A DNA stretch of 64,000 nucleotides. Source: Catellatospora sp. IY07-71 (GTDB lineage Bacteria; Actinomycetota; Actinomycetes; Mycobacteriales; Micromonosporaceae). Position numbers and translations under genes: made by a program. Below, in pieces: positions 8,886-16,714 of this stretch (positions within the stretch are counted from its first letter, which is position 1; the number at the start of each line of letters is the position of its first letter). Location of the stretch: the NCBI RefSeq assembly GCF_018326265.1, contig NZ_AP023360.1:3773501-3837500 (forward strand), read 5' to 3'. A model generated the notes under the pieces. The model had not been told where the DNA came from, made no database searches, and was given only the letters and a program-made list of their open reading frames with translations.

Positions 8886-9542
8886 GTGAGCATCCGCGTG
8901 GTGGTCGCCGACGACCAGCCCGCCGTGCGCTCCGGCATCGTGCTGATCCTGGGCACGCAGCCGGACATCGAGGTGGTGGGCGAGGCCGCCGACGGGGCGC
9001 GGGCGGTCGAGCTGTGCCGCCGCGAGCGGCCCGACGTGGCGCTGCTCGACGTGCGCATGCCGGTGCTCGACGGCATCGCGGCCACCCGGGAGATCGTGGC
9101 GGAGCAGCTCGCCCAGGTGCTCATCCTGACCACGTTCGACCTCGACGAGTACGTGTTCGGCGGGCTGCGGGCCGGGGCGGCGGGCTTCCTGCTGAAGGAC
9201 ATCGAGGCGGCCGCGCTGGCCGAGGCGGTGCGCACGGTCGCCCGCGGCGACGCGATCATCGCCCCGGCGGCGACCCGGCGGCTGCTTGACCGCTTCCTGG
9301 CCGCGCCGGAGTGGACCGACCCGGCTGCCGCGCCCGACCTGGACACGCTGACCGGACGGGAGCGGGACGTGCTCGGCTGCCTCGGCGCCGGGCTGTCCAA
9401 CGCGGACGCGGCGCTGGCCCTGCACATGGCGGAGGCGACGGTGAAGACGCACGTGAGCCGGATCCTGGCGAAGCTGGGCCTGCGCAGCCGCGTGCAGGCG
9501 GCGATCCTGGCCCGGGAACACGGTCTGCGGCCGCCGTCCTGA
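8886..9542 (+). CDS. LuxR/NarL-family response regulator
   Basis: A 218-residue response regulator. Receiver domain: acidic pair DD at 9-10, phospho-acceptor D55 (VALLDVRMP), conserved Thr in ILTTFD and Lys in FLLKDIE. The C-terminal LuxR-type helix-turn-helix has LTGRERDVLGCLGAGLSNAD and the recognition helix region EATVKTHVSRILAKL. It is the cognate partner of the upstream kinase. GTG 8886 follows GGGGAGGG, and the protein starts right at the receiver domain; a start 30 codons upstream would overlap the kinase end and add a low-complexity Arg-rich leader. Confidence 0.92.
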   Translation: MSIRVVVADDQPAVRSGIVLILGTQPDIEVVGEAADGARAVELCRRERPDVALLDVRMPVLDGIAATREIVAEQLAQVLILTTFDLDEYVFGGLRAGAAGFLLKDIEAAALAEAVRTVARGDAIIAPAATRRLLDRFLAAPEWTDPAAAPDLDTLTGRERDVLGCLGAGLSNADAALALHMAEATVKTHVSRILAKLGLRSRVQAAILAREHGLRPPS

Positions 9543-9557
9543 CCGCCGCGCGGCGCG

Positions 9558-9563
9558 TAGGGT
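9558..9563 (+). promoter_or_regulatory. Leaderless -10 box of the PPOX gene
   Basis: TAGGGT, ending 6 bases before the GTG start at 9570. The spacing and sequence fit the leaderless promoters seen before several genes in this window. Confidence 0.55.
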
Positions 9564-9569
9564 GGCCGG

Positions 9570-9959
9570 GTGACCGTTGCACTCTCCGAGCTCGCCAAGC
9601 GGCTCATCGATGCCGACACCTTCGCCACGCTGGCCACGGTGAACCCGAACGGGTCGCCGCAGAGCAGCGTCGTCTGGGTGACCCGTGACGGCGACCACGT
9701 CGTCTTCTCGACCATCCTCGGCCGCCGCAAGACGCGCAACATGCAGCGCGAGCCGCGGGTGTCGCTGACCCTGTTCGACCCGGCGAACCCGTACCAGTAC
9801 GTCGAGGTCCGGGGCGAGGTGACGATGACCGAGCAGGGCGGCCCGGAGCTGATCCAGGAGCTGTCCCAGCGCTACACCGGCAAGCCGTTCACCGAGCACA
9901 GCCCGGACAACGTACGCGTGGTGTGCCGGCTGACCCCCGCGAAGGTGTTCTCCCGCTGA
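9570..9959 (+). CDS. PPOX-class F420-dependent oxidoreductase
   Basis: A 129-residue single split-barrel protein of the pyridoxamine-phosphate-oxidase-like class, with the characteristic TFATLATVNPNGSPQSSVVW strand pair, the basic stretch GRRKTRNMQREPRVSL and a closing VVCRLTPAKVF. Small actinobacterial members of this group bind F420 or flavin and reduce enone-like substrates; the cofactor is inferred from family, not visible. It starts 27 bp after the response regulator but has its own -10 box. Confidence 0.82.
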   Translation: MTVALSELAKRLIDADTFATLATVNPNGSPQSSVVWVTRDGDHVVFSTILGRRKTRNMQREPRVSLTLFDPANPYQYVEVRGEVTMTEQGGPELIQELSQRYTGKPFTEHSPDNVRVVCRLTPAKVFSR

Positions 9960-9967
9960 CCTGGACG

Positions 9968-10020
9968 CGTTAAGAAGGGCACCTTCTACAACGGAATCCG
10001 TTAAGAAGGTGCCCTTCCTT
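9968..10020. repeat. GAAGGGCACCTTC hairpin repeat, copy 1
   Basis: GTTAAGAAGGGCACCTTCT and GTTAAGAAGGTGCCCTTCC face each other across a short loop, giving a stem of about 13 bp. It lies between the convergent PPOX and chitinase genes. Related copies are at 23722-23769 and 60694-60744. Confidence 0.8.
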
Positions 10021-10027
10021 GCTTCGG

Positions 10028-11434
10028 TCAGCGGCCCTGGAGGGCCTTGACGTTGTCGCCGAAGGTCCAGTTCTTCGACCCGTCCCAGTTGATGGACCAC
10101 GTCATCAGGCCCTTGAGCTGGCCGTTGTACGTGTTCCAGGCCTGGGACACCAGGGACGGCGACATGTAGCCGCCGCCCGCGCCGACCTGCGCGGGCAGGC
10201 CGGGGACCTGCTTGTCGAACGGCACCCGGATCGTCACGCCCTGGATGACCAGGCCGGTGTTGAGGCAGTTGGTCTGCGCGACGAAGCCCTGCACGGTGCC
10301 GGCGGAGTACGAGTCACCGGCGCAGCCGTACATGCTGCCGTTGTAGTACTGCATGTTCAACCACCAGAGTCGCCCGTTGTCGGCGTACTTCTTGATGATC
10401 GGCAGGTACGAGCCCCAGATCGAGCCGTAGACGACGCTGCCGCCGGTGACGTACGCGGTCTCCGGCGCCATGGTCAGGCCGAAGTTGGACGGCATCTGCG
10501 CGAGCACGCCGTCGATGATGCGGATCAGGTTGGCCTGCGAGGTGGACAGCGTGTTGATGTTGCCGCTGCCGGACAGGCCGGTCTCGATGTCGATGTCGAT
10601 GCCGTCGAAGTTGTACTTCTTCAGGATCGGCACCACGGTGGCGACGAACCGGTCGGCCACGGCGGAGGAGCTGAGGTCGATGCCGGCGGTGGCGCCGCCG
10701 ATGGACAGCAGGATGGTCAGGCCGGCGGCCTTGGCCTCGCACATCTCGGCCGGGGTGGCGACCTTGACGCCCGCGTCCATGCCGTCCTCCCACTTCACGG
10801 TGCCGTCGGAGAGGATCACCGGGAAGGCGGCGTTGATGACGTTGTAGCCGTGCTGGCGGATGGCGGCGTTGGTGATCGGGGTCCAGCCGAACGGCGGGTG
10901 CACGCCGTTGGCCGAGCCGTCCCAGTTCTCCCAGTAGCCGTGCAGCACCTTGCCGGTGGGCCGGGACTTGACCGGGCAGGTGGTGCCGCCGGGCGAGGTG
11001 GACGGCGACGGCGGGGCCGAGACCGACGGGGAGGGCGACGGCGGCCGCGAGGGCGAGGCCGACGGGGACGGCGACGGCGGCCGGGACGGCGAGGCCGACG
11101 CGGACGGCGACGGCGGGGTGCCGTCGCAGGCGCCGAGGTCCTTCCACAGCGACGGGGTGGCCGCGGGGTTCCAGCCGGCGCCGACGTACGCGGTGTGGGT
11201 GACCAGGGCCTGGTAGAGGCGGCCGTTGTAGGTGACCTGGGTGCCGGCGGTGTAGGTGTTGCCCTCGGCCCAGGCCGGGGCGGTGCAGACGGCGAGCGCC
11301 GCCACCGGGGTGGGGGCGGCCTGGCCGTTCGGGGCGGAGACCATGGCCACGGCCAGGGTCGCCGTCACGCTGGCGGCGACGGCGATCGCCCAGCGCGCCG
11401 AGCGGCGGATCGAGCGGGTGGGAGTGTTCGGCAT
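10028..11434 (-). CDS. Secreted GH18 chitinase with chitin-binding module
   Basis: A 468-residue secreted enzyme. Order: signal peptide (about 1-40, ending GQAAPT), a CBM5/12-type chitin-binding module (about 43-87; AWAEGNTYTAGTQVTYNGRL and a closing WKDLG), a Pro/Ser linker, then a GH18 TIM barrel (about 145-465). The catalytic DxxDxDxE signature is FDGIDIDIETG near residue 280, so the proton-donor Glu is present; substrate-site motifs LLSIGG and LMTWSINWDGS are also there. It should cleave chitin outside the cell. ATG 11434 puts the signal peptide at the N-terminus; an earlier in-frame start adds 18 residues overlapping the promoter. An AT-rich regulatory element is directly upstream. Confidence 0.93.
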   Translation of the reverse strand: MPNTPTRSIRRSARWAIAVAASVTATLAVAMVSAPNGQAAPTPVAALAVCTAPAWAEGNTYTAGTQVTYNGRLYQALVTHTAYVGAGWNPAATPSLWKDLGACDGTPPSPSASASPSRPPSPSPSASPSRPPSPSPSVSAPPSPSTSPGGTTCPVKSRPTGKVLHGYWENWDGSANGVHPPFGWTPITNAAIRQHGYNVINAAFPVILSDGTVKWEDGMDAGVKVATPAEMCEAKAAGLTILLSIGGATAGIDLSSSAVADRFVATVVPILKKYNFDGIDIDIETGLSGSGNINTLSTSQANLIRIIDGVLAQMPSNFGLTMAPETAYVTGGSVVYGSIWGSYLPIIKKYADNGRLWWLNMQYYNGSMYGCAGDSYSAGTVQGFVAQTNCLNTGLVIQGVTIRVPFDKQVPGLPAQVGAGGGYMSPSLVSQAWNTYNGQLKGLMTWSINWDGSKNWTFGDNVKALQGR

Positions 11435-11440
11435 GGCGCC

Positions 11441-11466
11441 ATTATTAGGAAAGCTTACTGTCAATG
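11441..11466 (-). promoter_or_regulatory. AT-rich upstream element of chitinase 1
   Basis: On the minus strand it contains TTGACAGTAAGCTT followed by TCCTAATAAT just before the chitinase start. The words TTGACNGT and AGTAAG(G)CTT also occur, in the other order, in front of the second chitinase (21699-21729). This is a candidate promoter/operator shared by the chitinases. Confidence 0.45.
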
Positions 11467-11514
11467 TCCATGGGTGCACGGATGCCAATGTGGTGTTTAA
11501 GCCTGAGTTAATGA

Positions 11515-11544
11515 AAGGCCCGCCACCGGCGCGGTGACGGGCCC
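11515..11544 (-). terminator. Terminator after the DivIVA-like gene
   Basis: A strong GC hairpin (GGCCCGTCACC pairing with GGTGGCGGGCC, minus strand) followed by TTTCATT. It lies between the end of the DivIVA-like gene and the chitinase promoter, both on the minus strand. Confidence 0.7.
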
Positions 11545-11566
11545 TCCGATCAGGAGCGTCGTCGGC

Positions 11567-12250
11567 TCAGCGGCGGCGCACCGGCTGCTGGCGCGTGGCC
11601 TGGGGTGGCACGTCCGCAACCATGTGCTGCTCCACCTCGGCCAGCGACGGCTCGTCGGCGTCCAGCGCCTCCAGTTGCCCGCTCATGAACTTGCGCAGGC
11701 GCGCCCGGTACTCCCGGTCGAACTGCTGCAGGGCCTCGATGCGCTGCTGCAGCGCCGCCCGCTTGCCCTCCAGGCTGCCGACCACGTCCTCGTACTGCTG
11801 CAGCGCGTCGCCCTCCAGCCGGTCGGCCTTGGCCTGGGCGTCGTCGAGGATGTCCTCGGCACGGTGCCGCGCGTCGGTCAGCACCTTCTCGCTCTCGCGC
11901 CGCGTCGTCTCCGCGTGCGCCTGCGCCTCACGGGAGACCTCCACCGCCTTGGCCTGCGCGGCGGCCTGGATCCGGGCGGCCTCCTCGCGCGCCGCCTCGA
12001 CCATCGCGCGTGCCTCGCGCGCGATCTCCTCGGACTTGGCGCGCGCCTCGGCGTGGATGCGCCCCGCCTCCTGCTGCGCGGTGGCGATGTGCTCGTCGGC
12101 GGTCCGCCGGGCCAGCACCAGCACCTGCAGCGCCTGCCGCTCCGCCTCCGGGTCGGCGAGCACGGGCTCGGCGTGCTCCAGCACCTCGGCGTCCGCGGCC
12201 GCGCCGCCGAACAGGCCCTTGACGCGGCCCTTCAGCCGGTTGTCGGTCAT
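11567..12250 (-). CDS. DivIVA/Wag31-like coiled-coil protein
   Basis: A 227-residue protein that is almost entirely coiled coil, rich in Ala, Glu, Gln and Arg (e.g. EEIAREARAMVEAAREEAAR), with a C-terminal block FDREYRARLRKFMSGQLEAL that resembles the conserved tail of actinobacterial DivIVA/Wag31 proteins. It lacks the usual N-terminal DivIVA lipid-binding segment. Related proteins organise polar growth or act as intermediate-filament-like scaffolds. ATG 12250 has GGAG at good spacing. A second DivIVA-type protein is encoded at 20151-21626. Confidence 0.75.
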   Translation of the reverse strand: MTDNRLKGRVKGLFGGAAADAEVLEHAEPVLADPEAERQALQVLVLARRTADEHIATAQQEAGRIHAEARAKSEEIAREARAMVEAAREEAARIQAAAQAKAVEVSREAQAHAETTRRESEKVLTDARHRAEDILDDAQAKADRLEGDALQQYEDVVGSLEGKRAALQQRIEALQQFDREYRARLRKFMSGQLEALDADEPSLAEVEQHMVADVPPQATRQQPVRRR

Positions 12251-12380
12251 GGGACGATCTCCTCACCGTAGCGTTCGGACCGCGCGACCGACGTCGGCCG
12301 GGCACGTCCCCCAGGCGCGGAACACCACCGTCGAGGGCAGGCAGAATCGTAGCCAACCAGCCGTTTCGGGGGAAGGCTGT

Positions 12381-13145
12381 TCACCCGGCCCGCCGACCCC
12401 GGGCGGGTGTTCCCGCCGCCGGGGTCGGTTCACCTGACCTGCCCCGACGCCACGGAAGGCGGAGCAGGCGCCGCCACCGGCCGACTCCGCCGCGCCGATT
12501 GTCGCCATTCTGCTCCTGCTCAGGGCGCTCGGCGCGGTCCGGCTGTGACGCCGCCGCGCCGAAGAAGTCGCCGCCCTTGCGGCGTACGTCGTCGGTGCCC
12601 CAGGCGCGCTCGCGCGGCGCCTTGACCATGCGCGGGATGTGCTTGGCGCAGTGGATGTACGCCTCCACCACGTCCACCACCACCCAGCGTTCGGCCCGGC
12701 GCCCCGGCACCGGGTCCACCGGCAGCTCCGGGCACTCGGCGCGGGCCTGCGCGTCCTCCATGATCGTGGCGCGGCCGTTGACGTGCAGCCCGATGACGTC
12801 TTTGACGAAGTCCATGAACAGCAGCCCGACGTGCGCGTTCTCGCTGATGTTGCCCAGGCTGGCCAGCACGCCGTTGCCGCGGTACTCCGGCCACATCAGC
12901 CGGGTCGGCCCCACCACGTGCATGAACCCGGCCGGCCCGGCGCGGAACGTGGCGTCGCACTCGCCGCGCGCGTCGGCGGTGGCCACGAAGACCATCTCCT
13001 GCGCCCGTACGAAGGTGATCATGCGCTCGTTGAGGTGGTCGAGGACCTGCTGGTCGTAGAAGCGCTGCGCCCGTTCGGCCGTGCCGTGCGCGGCCTGCAG
13101 CACACGCTCCCCGGCCGAGCCCTGGACCACGGCGATGCTCGTCAT
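12381..13145 (-). CDS. Pyridoxamine-5'-phosphate-oxidase-family protein
   Basis: A 254-residue protein with a split-barrel flavin-binding fold: ITFVRAQEMVFVATADARGE, CDATFRAGPAGFMHV, then NISENAHVGLLFMDF and IGLHVNGRATIM. These match larger PPOX-like proteins annotated as pyridoxamine 5'-phosphate oxidase family, whose real substrates are mostly unknown. The last 60 residues are basic, Arg/Pro-rich and probably disordered. It is separate from the 129-residue PPOX protein at 9570. The 130 bp between it and the DivIVA-like start shows nothing distinctive. Confidence 0.78.
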   Translation of the reverse strand: MTSIAVVQGSAGERVLQAAHGTAERAQRFYDQQVLDHLNERMITFVRAQEMVFVATADARGECDATFRAGPAGFMHVVGPTRLMWPEYRGNGVLASLGNISENAHVGLLFMDFVKDVIGLHVNGRATIMEDAQARAECPELPVDPVPGRRAERWVVVDVVEAYIHCAKHIPRMVKAPRERAWGTDDVRRKGGDFFGAAASQPDRAERPEQEQNGDNRRGGVGRWRRLLRLPWRRGRSGEPTPAAGTPARGRRAG

Positions 13146-13206
13146 TGCCGCCTCCCTCCGCCGACGTGCGCCGGCGCACGCGATCGAGGTTCGCGGATGG
13201 GAGGGC

Positions 13207-13237
13207 GCCCGCGTCGCACATCAGGTGCGACACGGGC
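13207..13237 (-). terminator. Hairpin after the CopC gene
   Basis: GCCCG-GTCGCAC pairs with GTGCGAC-CGGGC around a five-base loop, immediately downstream of the CopC stop. It has no long T run, so termination is inferred from position and stability. Confidence 0.5.
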
Positions 13238-13241
13238 CCCG

Positions 13242-13901
13242 TCAACGGGTGGTACGCCGCTGGTGCTGCAGCACGCCGACCCCGGCCAGCACCGCGATCA
13301 GCGCGCCGAGCACCCAGTACGGCCAGGTCGTGGAGGTGGGGGCGAGCGGCGCGTCCGGCGAGGTGGCGCTGACGGTCGCCACCGACCCGGCCGTCGGGCC
13401 GTGCTCGTCCAGCGCCGGGTCGGGCTGGTTGGTCGGCGCCTGCCAGTCGGCCGGGGCCTGGGTGAGCCTGCCCTGGTAGTCGAAGCGGATCTCGCCGGAG
13501 ACCCGGTCGCCGTCGGTGGCCACCGACTTGTAGGTGATCGTGTAGACGCCGGTCTGCGGCCAGTACCCCACCGGGATGACCGTGGGGAACCCGACGGTGT
13601 AGACCTGGGATTCCCAGTTGCCGTTGACCAGGTTCAGCTCCTGCACCGGCGTGGGCAGCGGCTTCGGCTCGCCGCCGGACCAGCCGCGGTCCACCCGGGT
13701 GCCGTCCGGCGCGGTGATGCTGAAGAACGCGTTCGAGGCGGGCTTCTCGGTGAAGTAGAGCCGCACGTCCACCAGCGGCTCGGTGACCGTGCTCTTGTCG
13801 GCCGGGTCGGAGAACGCGAGCTGGCCGTGCGCCTGCGCGGGCGCGGGCACCAGCGCGACGGCGGCGACGACGGCGAACACGACCGCGATCTTTCGAAGCA
13901 T
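13242..13901 (-). CDS. Membrane-anchored CopC-domain protein
   Basis: A 219-residue exported protein: signal peptide (1-24, ending PAPAQA), then mature His25-Gly, followed by a CopC-type Ig-like domain (LAFSDPADKSTVTEPLVDVR, GVYTITYKSVATDGDRVSGEIRF), a Pro/Thr-rich linker and a C-terminal membrane helix (WVLGALIAVLAGVGVL) with a basic tail. CopC domains bind copper, often through an N-terminal His after signal cleavage, as seen here. The usual partner CopD/YcnI genes are absent next to it, so its role in copper handling is by family only. A TAGGTT box 7 bases before the ATG suggests a leaderless mRNA. Confidence 0.85.
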   Translation of the reverse strand: MLRKIAVVFAVVAAVALVPAPAQAHGQLAFSDPADKSTVTEPLVDVRLYFTEKPASNAFFSITAPDGTRVDRGWSGGEPKPLPTPVQELNLVNGNWESQVYTVGFPTVIPVGYWPQTGVYTITYKSVATDGDRVSGEIRFDYQGRLTQAPADWQAPTNQPDPALDEHGPTAGSVATVSATSPDAPLAPTSTTWPYWVLGALIAVLAGVGVLQHQRRTTR

Positions 13902-13908
13902 GGCGATG

Positions 13909-13914
13909 AACCTA
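13909..13914 (-). promoter_or_regulatory. Leaderless -10 box of the CopC gene
   Basis: TAGGTT on the minus strand, ending 7 bases before the ATG at 13901. Confidence 0.5.
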
Positions 13915-13955
13915 AGGGATCGAAGTCCGCCGCACCACCCTGTCCCAGGTGGAGG

Positions 13956-15194
13956 TCACCACCAGGACAGGCTGCCCTGCCAGCCGCCGAGGGCACGGCC
14001 CGGATCGTCCTGCAGGACGCGGTCCAGGACGGTGGCGTACACGTCGCGGAAGTCGGTCGTGAACTTGAGGTCGCCGTCGTCGAGATCGGTCAGGCTGGGC
14101 TGCTCGCCGTACAGGCCACCGGGCACGGACTCGCCCAGCAGGAAGACGTTGGACGCGGTGCCGTGGTCGGTGCCGTCGGAGGCGTTGGCCCGCACCCGCC
14201 GCCCGAACTCGGAGTAGATCAGCACCACCACGTCCTTGCCCGCCGGGTGCCCGTTGATCCGCTGGTAGAACGCGGTGACGCCCCGGTCCAGGTACGACAG
14301 CAGCGTCTCCTGCAGGTTGCGCTCGTCGGCGTGCGTGTCGAAGCCGCCCAGCGACACGGAGAAGACCCGCGTCGACACGCCCGCCTCGATGCACTGTGCC
14401 ACCAGGTCGAGCTGCGCCTGGAGCCCGGCCAGGCCGCCGGTGCCGGTCGCGGCCGGGGTGTCGTCGCCCCCGCCGGCGCCGTCCTCCTCGTCGGCGGCGT
14501 CCTTCACCTGCTGTGCCATCTCGCGTACGCGGGCCAGGTCCCCGAAGCACGCCGCGGCGCGGGCCTGCAGCGGCGGCTCCCCGGCAGCGGGCGCGGCGAG
14601 CCCGGCGAGCACCTCGGCGGTGACCGCCTTCGGCAGCTTCGCGTCGGCCGCGCCGATCACCGCCCCGGCGCAGTTCTGCCCGGCGAGCAGCGGCGGCAGC
14701 ACCTTCTCGAACGACACGGCCAGCCGGGGGTCGGCGCCCGCGCCGTCGAGCCAGCGGCCGATCCAGCCGGTGTTGCCGGGCCGCTCGGGGGAGGCGGTCT
14801 GCCAGATGTCCATGGAGCGGAAGTGGCTGCGGTCGGGCTTCGGGTAGCCGACGCCGCGCACGATCGCCAGCCGCTTCGTGCCGAACAGCCCGTGCAGGCC
14901 CTTCAGGCCCGGATTCAGGCCGGTGGTGTCGTCGAGGCGGAGCACCTCGCCGCCGTCGTACGCCAGCTCCGGCCGCGCGTCCTGGTACGCCCGGTCGGCG
15001 TACGGGATCACGGTGTTGAGGCCGTCGTTGCCGCCGTACAGCGTGATCACGACCAGGGTCTTCGCGCCCTCGGGCCGCTCGCCGGCGGTGTCGAACAGGT
15101 CGGTCAGGCTCAGCGTGGCGGCGCCCGCCGCCAGCGCGCCGCCGCCGACCACCCCGCTGGCGATCAGGAACCTGCGCCGGGTCGTGGTGTCCAT
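13956..15194 (-). CDS. DUF1501 protein with Tat signal
   Basis: A 412-residue exported protein. The N-terminus has a twin-arginine signal (TTRRRFLIASG followed by an Ala/Gly-rich helix). The body is a DUF1501 domain of the alkaline-phosphatase-like fold, with LVVITLYGGNDGLNTVIPY near the start and SLGGFDTHADERN, LIYSEFGRR and DHGTASNVFLLG further on. The catalytic chemistry of the family is not established. It is 19 bp downstream of the DUF1800 gene on the same strand; the two families recur as neighbours in many bacteria and probably work together at the cell surface. Confidence 0.88.
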   Translation of the reverse strand: MDTTTRRRFLIASGVVGGGALAAGAATLSLTDLFDTAGERPEGAKTLVVITLYGGNDGLNTVIPYADRAYQDARPELAYDGGEVLRLDDTTGLNPGLKGLHGLFGTKRLAIVRGVGYPKPDRSHFRSMDIWQTASPERPGNTGWIGRWLDGAGADPRLAVSFEKVLPPLLAGQNCAGAVIGAADAKLPKAVTAEVLAGLAAPAAGEPPLQARAAACFGDLARVREMAQQVKDAADEEDGAGGGDDTPAATGTGGLAGLQAQLDLVAQCIEAGVSTRVFSVSLGGFDTHADERNLQETLLSYLDRGVTAFYQRINGHPAGKDVVVLIYSEFGRRVRANASDGTDHGTASNVFLLGESVPGGLYGEQPSLTDLDDGDLKFTTDFRDVYATVLDRVLQDDPGRALGGWQGSLSWW

Positions 15195-15213
15195 GCTCGG
15201 TCCTCCCCGGGTC

Positions 15214-16533
15214 TCAGTGGACGGTGTACTCGGGGCTGATCAGCCCCAGCACGGTCAGCCTGCGTACGTCCTTCGCGGCTTCGGCCAGCACCGCGCGGGT
15301 GCGGTCGGTCCACGCGTCCACCACCAGCAGCCGGGCCAGCGCCTCCGGCCGCCCGGCGGCGGGCGCGGCGGACAGCCGCTCGGTGAACGCGGGGCTCGCC
15401 GCGGCGGCCAGCGCCTGCGCCAGCTGCACCTTCGTCTGCGTGCTGAACGTGTTGAGCCACGCGGTGCCCGCCGGCCACCCGCCCACGCTCGGCGGCCGGA
15501 ACGGCACCTGGTCGAGCCGGTTGAGCCCCTGGTAGACCTGCTTGCGCTGCTTCTGCCCGGCCGCGGTGCCGGCCGCGCCGAGCTGGCGCACCGCGCCCAC
15601 CAGCCACTCGACCGGCTGCTTGACCAGCTGCCCGCCGGTCGCGCCGAACGCCTCGTCGGTGAACAGCGCCCGCAGCAGCGCGGACACGTCACGCCCGGCG
15701 AACGCGGCGGACAGCCGGTCGCGTACCGCGTCGGGCATGGGCTCGCCGGAGGCGAACCGGAACCACAGCCGCGCGGGCAGGAACGTGCCCGCCGCGGGCT
15801 GGTCCAGCAGGATCGCGGCCAGGCCGTCGGCGTCCAGCGGGCCGGTGCGCCCGAGCACCGTCTTCTCCGTCTTGTCGTGCCGCGCGGGCTGGAACACGGC
15901 CCTGCCGCTGTCCCGGTTCACCGTCCAGCCGGTCAGCGCCCGAGCGGCCGCTTTCACGTCGGCCTCGGTGTACGCGCCGATGCCCAGCGTGAACAGCTCC
16001 ATCAGCTCGCGGGCCAGGTTCTCGTTGGGCGCCTTGCGGGTGTTGCGCTGCCCGTCCAGCCAGTGGATCAGCGCCGCATCGCGCAGCATGGCCCGCACCA
16101 GGCCGCCGAAGTCACCGCGCCCCTCGCGCCGGAACACCTGCTGCTGGGCCAGCATCAGGTGCGCCGAGTTGACCTTCTGCACGCTGGTGGCCCAGTGCCC
16201 GTGCCAGAAGAACACCAGCTTCTCGCCGAACTGGTGCTCGGCCGCGATCATGCGGTCCACCCACCAGTGGGTCAGCTCCTGCACCTGCGCCTTACGCGCC
16301 TGCCGGGCCTTCTGCCGCTGCTCCCGCGAGGCACCCTTGGCCAGGCTCTGATACGGATCCGCGCCCAGCTCCGGCTCGGGCGTGCGCGCCGCCCCCGCGT
16401 CGGTCCCGCCCGGCCGCAGCAACCGCTCGACGGTCGCCGCGTACCCGTCGCGCTCGGCCCGGTCCACCTCGTCGGCGGTCGGCCCGAACGTCGCCCGCCG
16501 CAGCAGGTGCGCGACCTTTTCGCGTTCGCCCAT
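15214..16533 (-). CDS. DUF1800 protein
   Basis: A 439-residue protein of the DUF1800 family: HLLRRATFGPTADEVDRAE at the N-terminus, the WWVDRMIAAEHQFGEKLVFFWHGHW block, NLARELMELFTLGIGAYTE and KAAARALTGWTVN. No signal peptide is visible although the partner DUF1501 protein has a Tat signal, so it may be exported in complex with it (inference). The function of the family is unknown. ATG 16533 follows a TAGGAT box by 7 bases, consistent with a leaderless transcript for both genes. Confidence 0.88.
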   Translation of the reverse strand: MGEREKVAHLLRRATFGPTADEVDRAERDGYAATVERLLRPGGTDAGAARTPEPELGADPYQSLAKGASREQRQKARQARKAQVQELTHWWVDRMIAAEHQFGEKLVFFWHGHWATSVQKVNSAHLMLAQQQVFRREGRGDFGGLVRAMLRDAALIHWLDGQRNTRKAPNENLARELMELFTLGIGAYTEADVKAAARALTGWTVNRDSGRAVFQPARHDKTEKTVLGRTGPLDADGLAAILLDQPAAGTFLPARLWFRFASGEPMPDAVRDRLSAAFAGRDVSALLRALFTDEAFGATGGQLVKQPVEWLVGAVRQLGAAGTAAGQKQRKQVYQGLNRLDQVPFRPPSVGGWPAGTAWLNTFSTQTKVQLAQALAAAASPAFTERLSAAPAAGRPEALARLLVVDAWTDRTRAVLAEAAKDVRRLTVLGLISPEYTVH

Positions 16534-16540
16534 ACCCGCG

Positions 16541-16546
16541 ATCCTA
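16541..16546 (-). promoter_or_regulatory. Leaderless -10 box of the DUF1800-DUF1501 operon
   Basis: TAGGAT on the minus strand, ending 7 bases before the ATG at 16533. Confidence 0.5.
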
Positions 16547-16620
16547 AAAGCACAAAGATCAGCCCCACCCCCACGCGATGTTCGGGCTACGTAAATCCGC
16601 GCCCCGCCCGCCCAACACCA

Positions 16621-16695
16621 CGACGATCTTGCGTGAACTGTGGGTGCGACACGCCCCTTTCGGGCATATCCCTAACAGTTCACGCAAGATCGTCG
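16621..16695. repeat. Inverted repeat with 21-bp perfect arms
   Basis: The arm CGACGATCTTGCGTGAACTG plus one T (16621-16641) is perfectly complementary to 16675-16695. The 33-base loop contains a small GCCCCTTTCGGGC hairpin. It fills most of the gap between the DUF1800 promoter and the end of the ABC permease gene. It may be a small non-autonomous element or a dispersed repeat. Confidence 0.75.
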
Positions 16696-16714
16696 CGATC
16701 TTGGGTGGTCCGGG

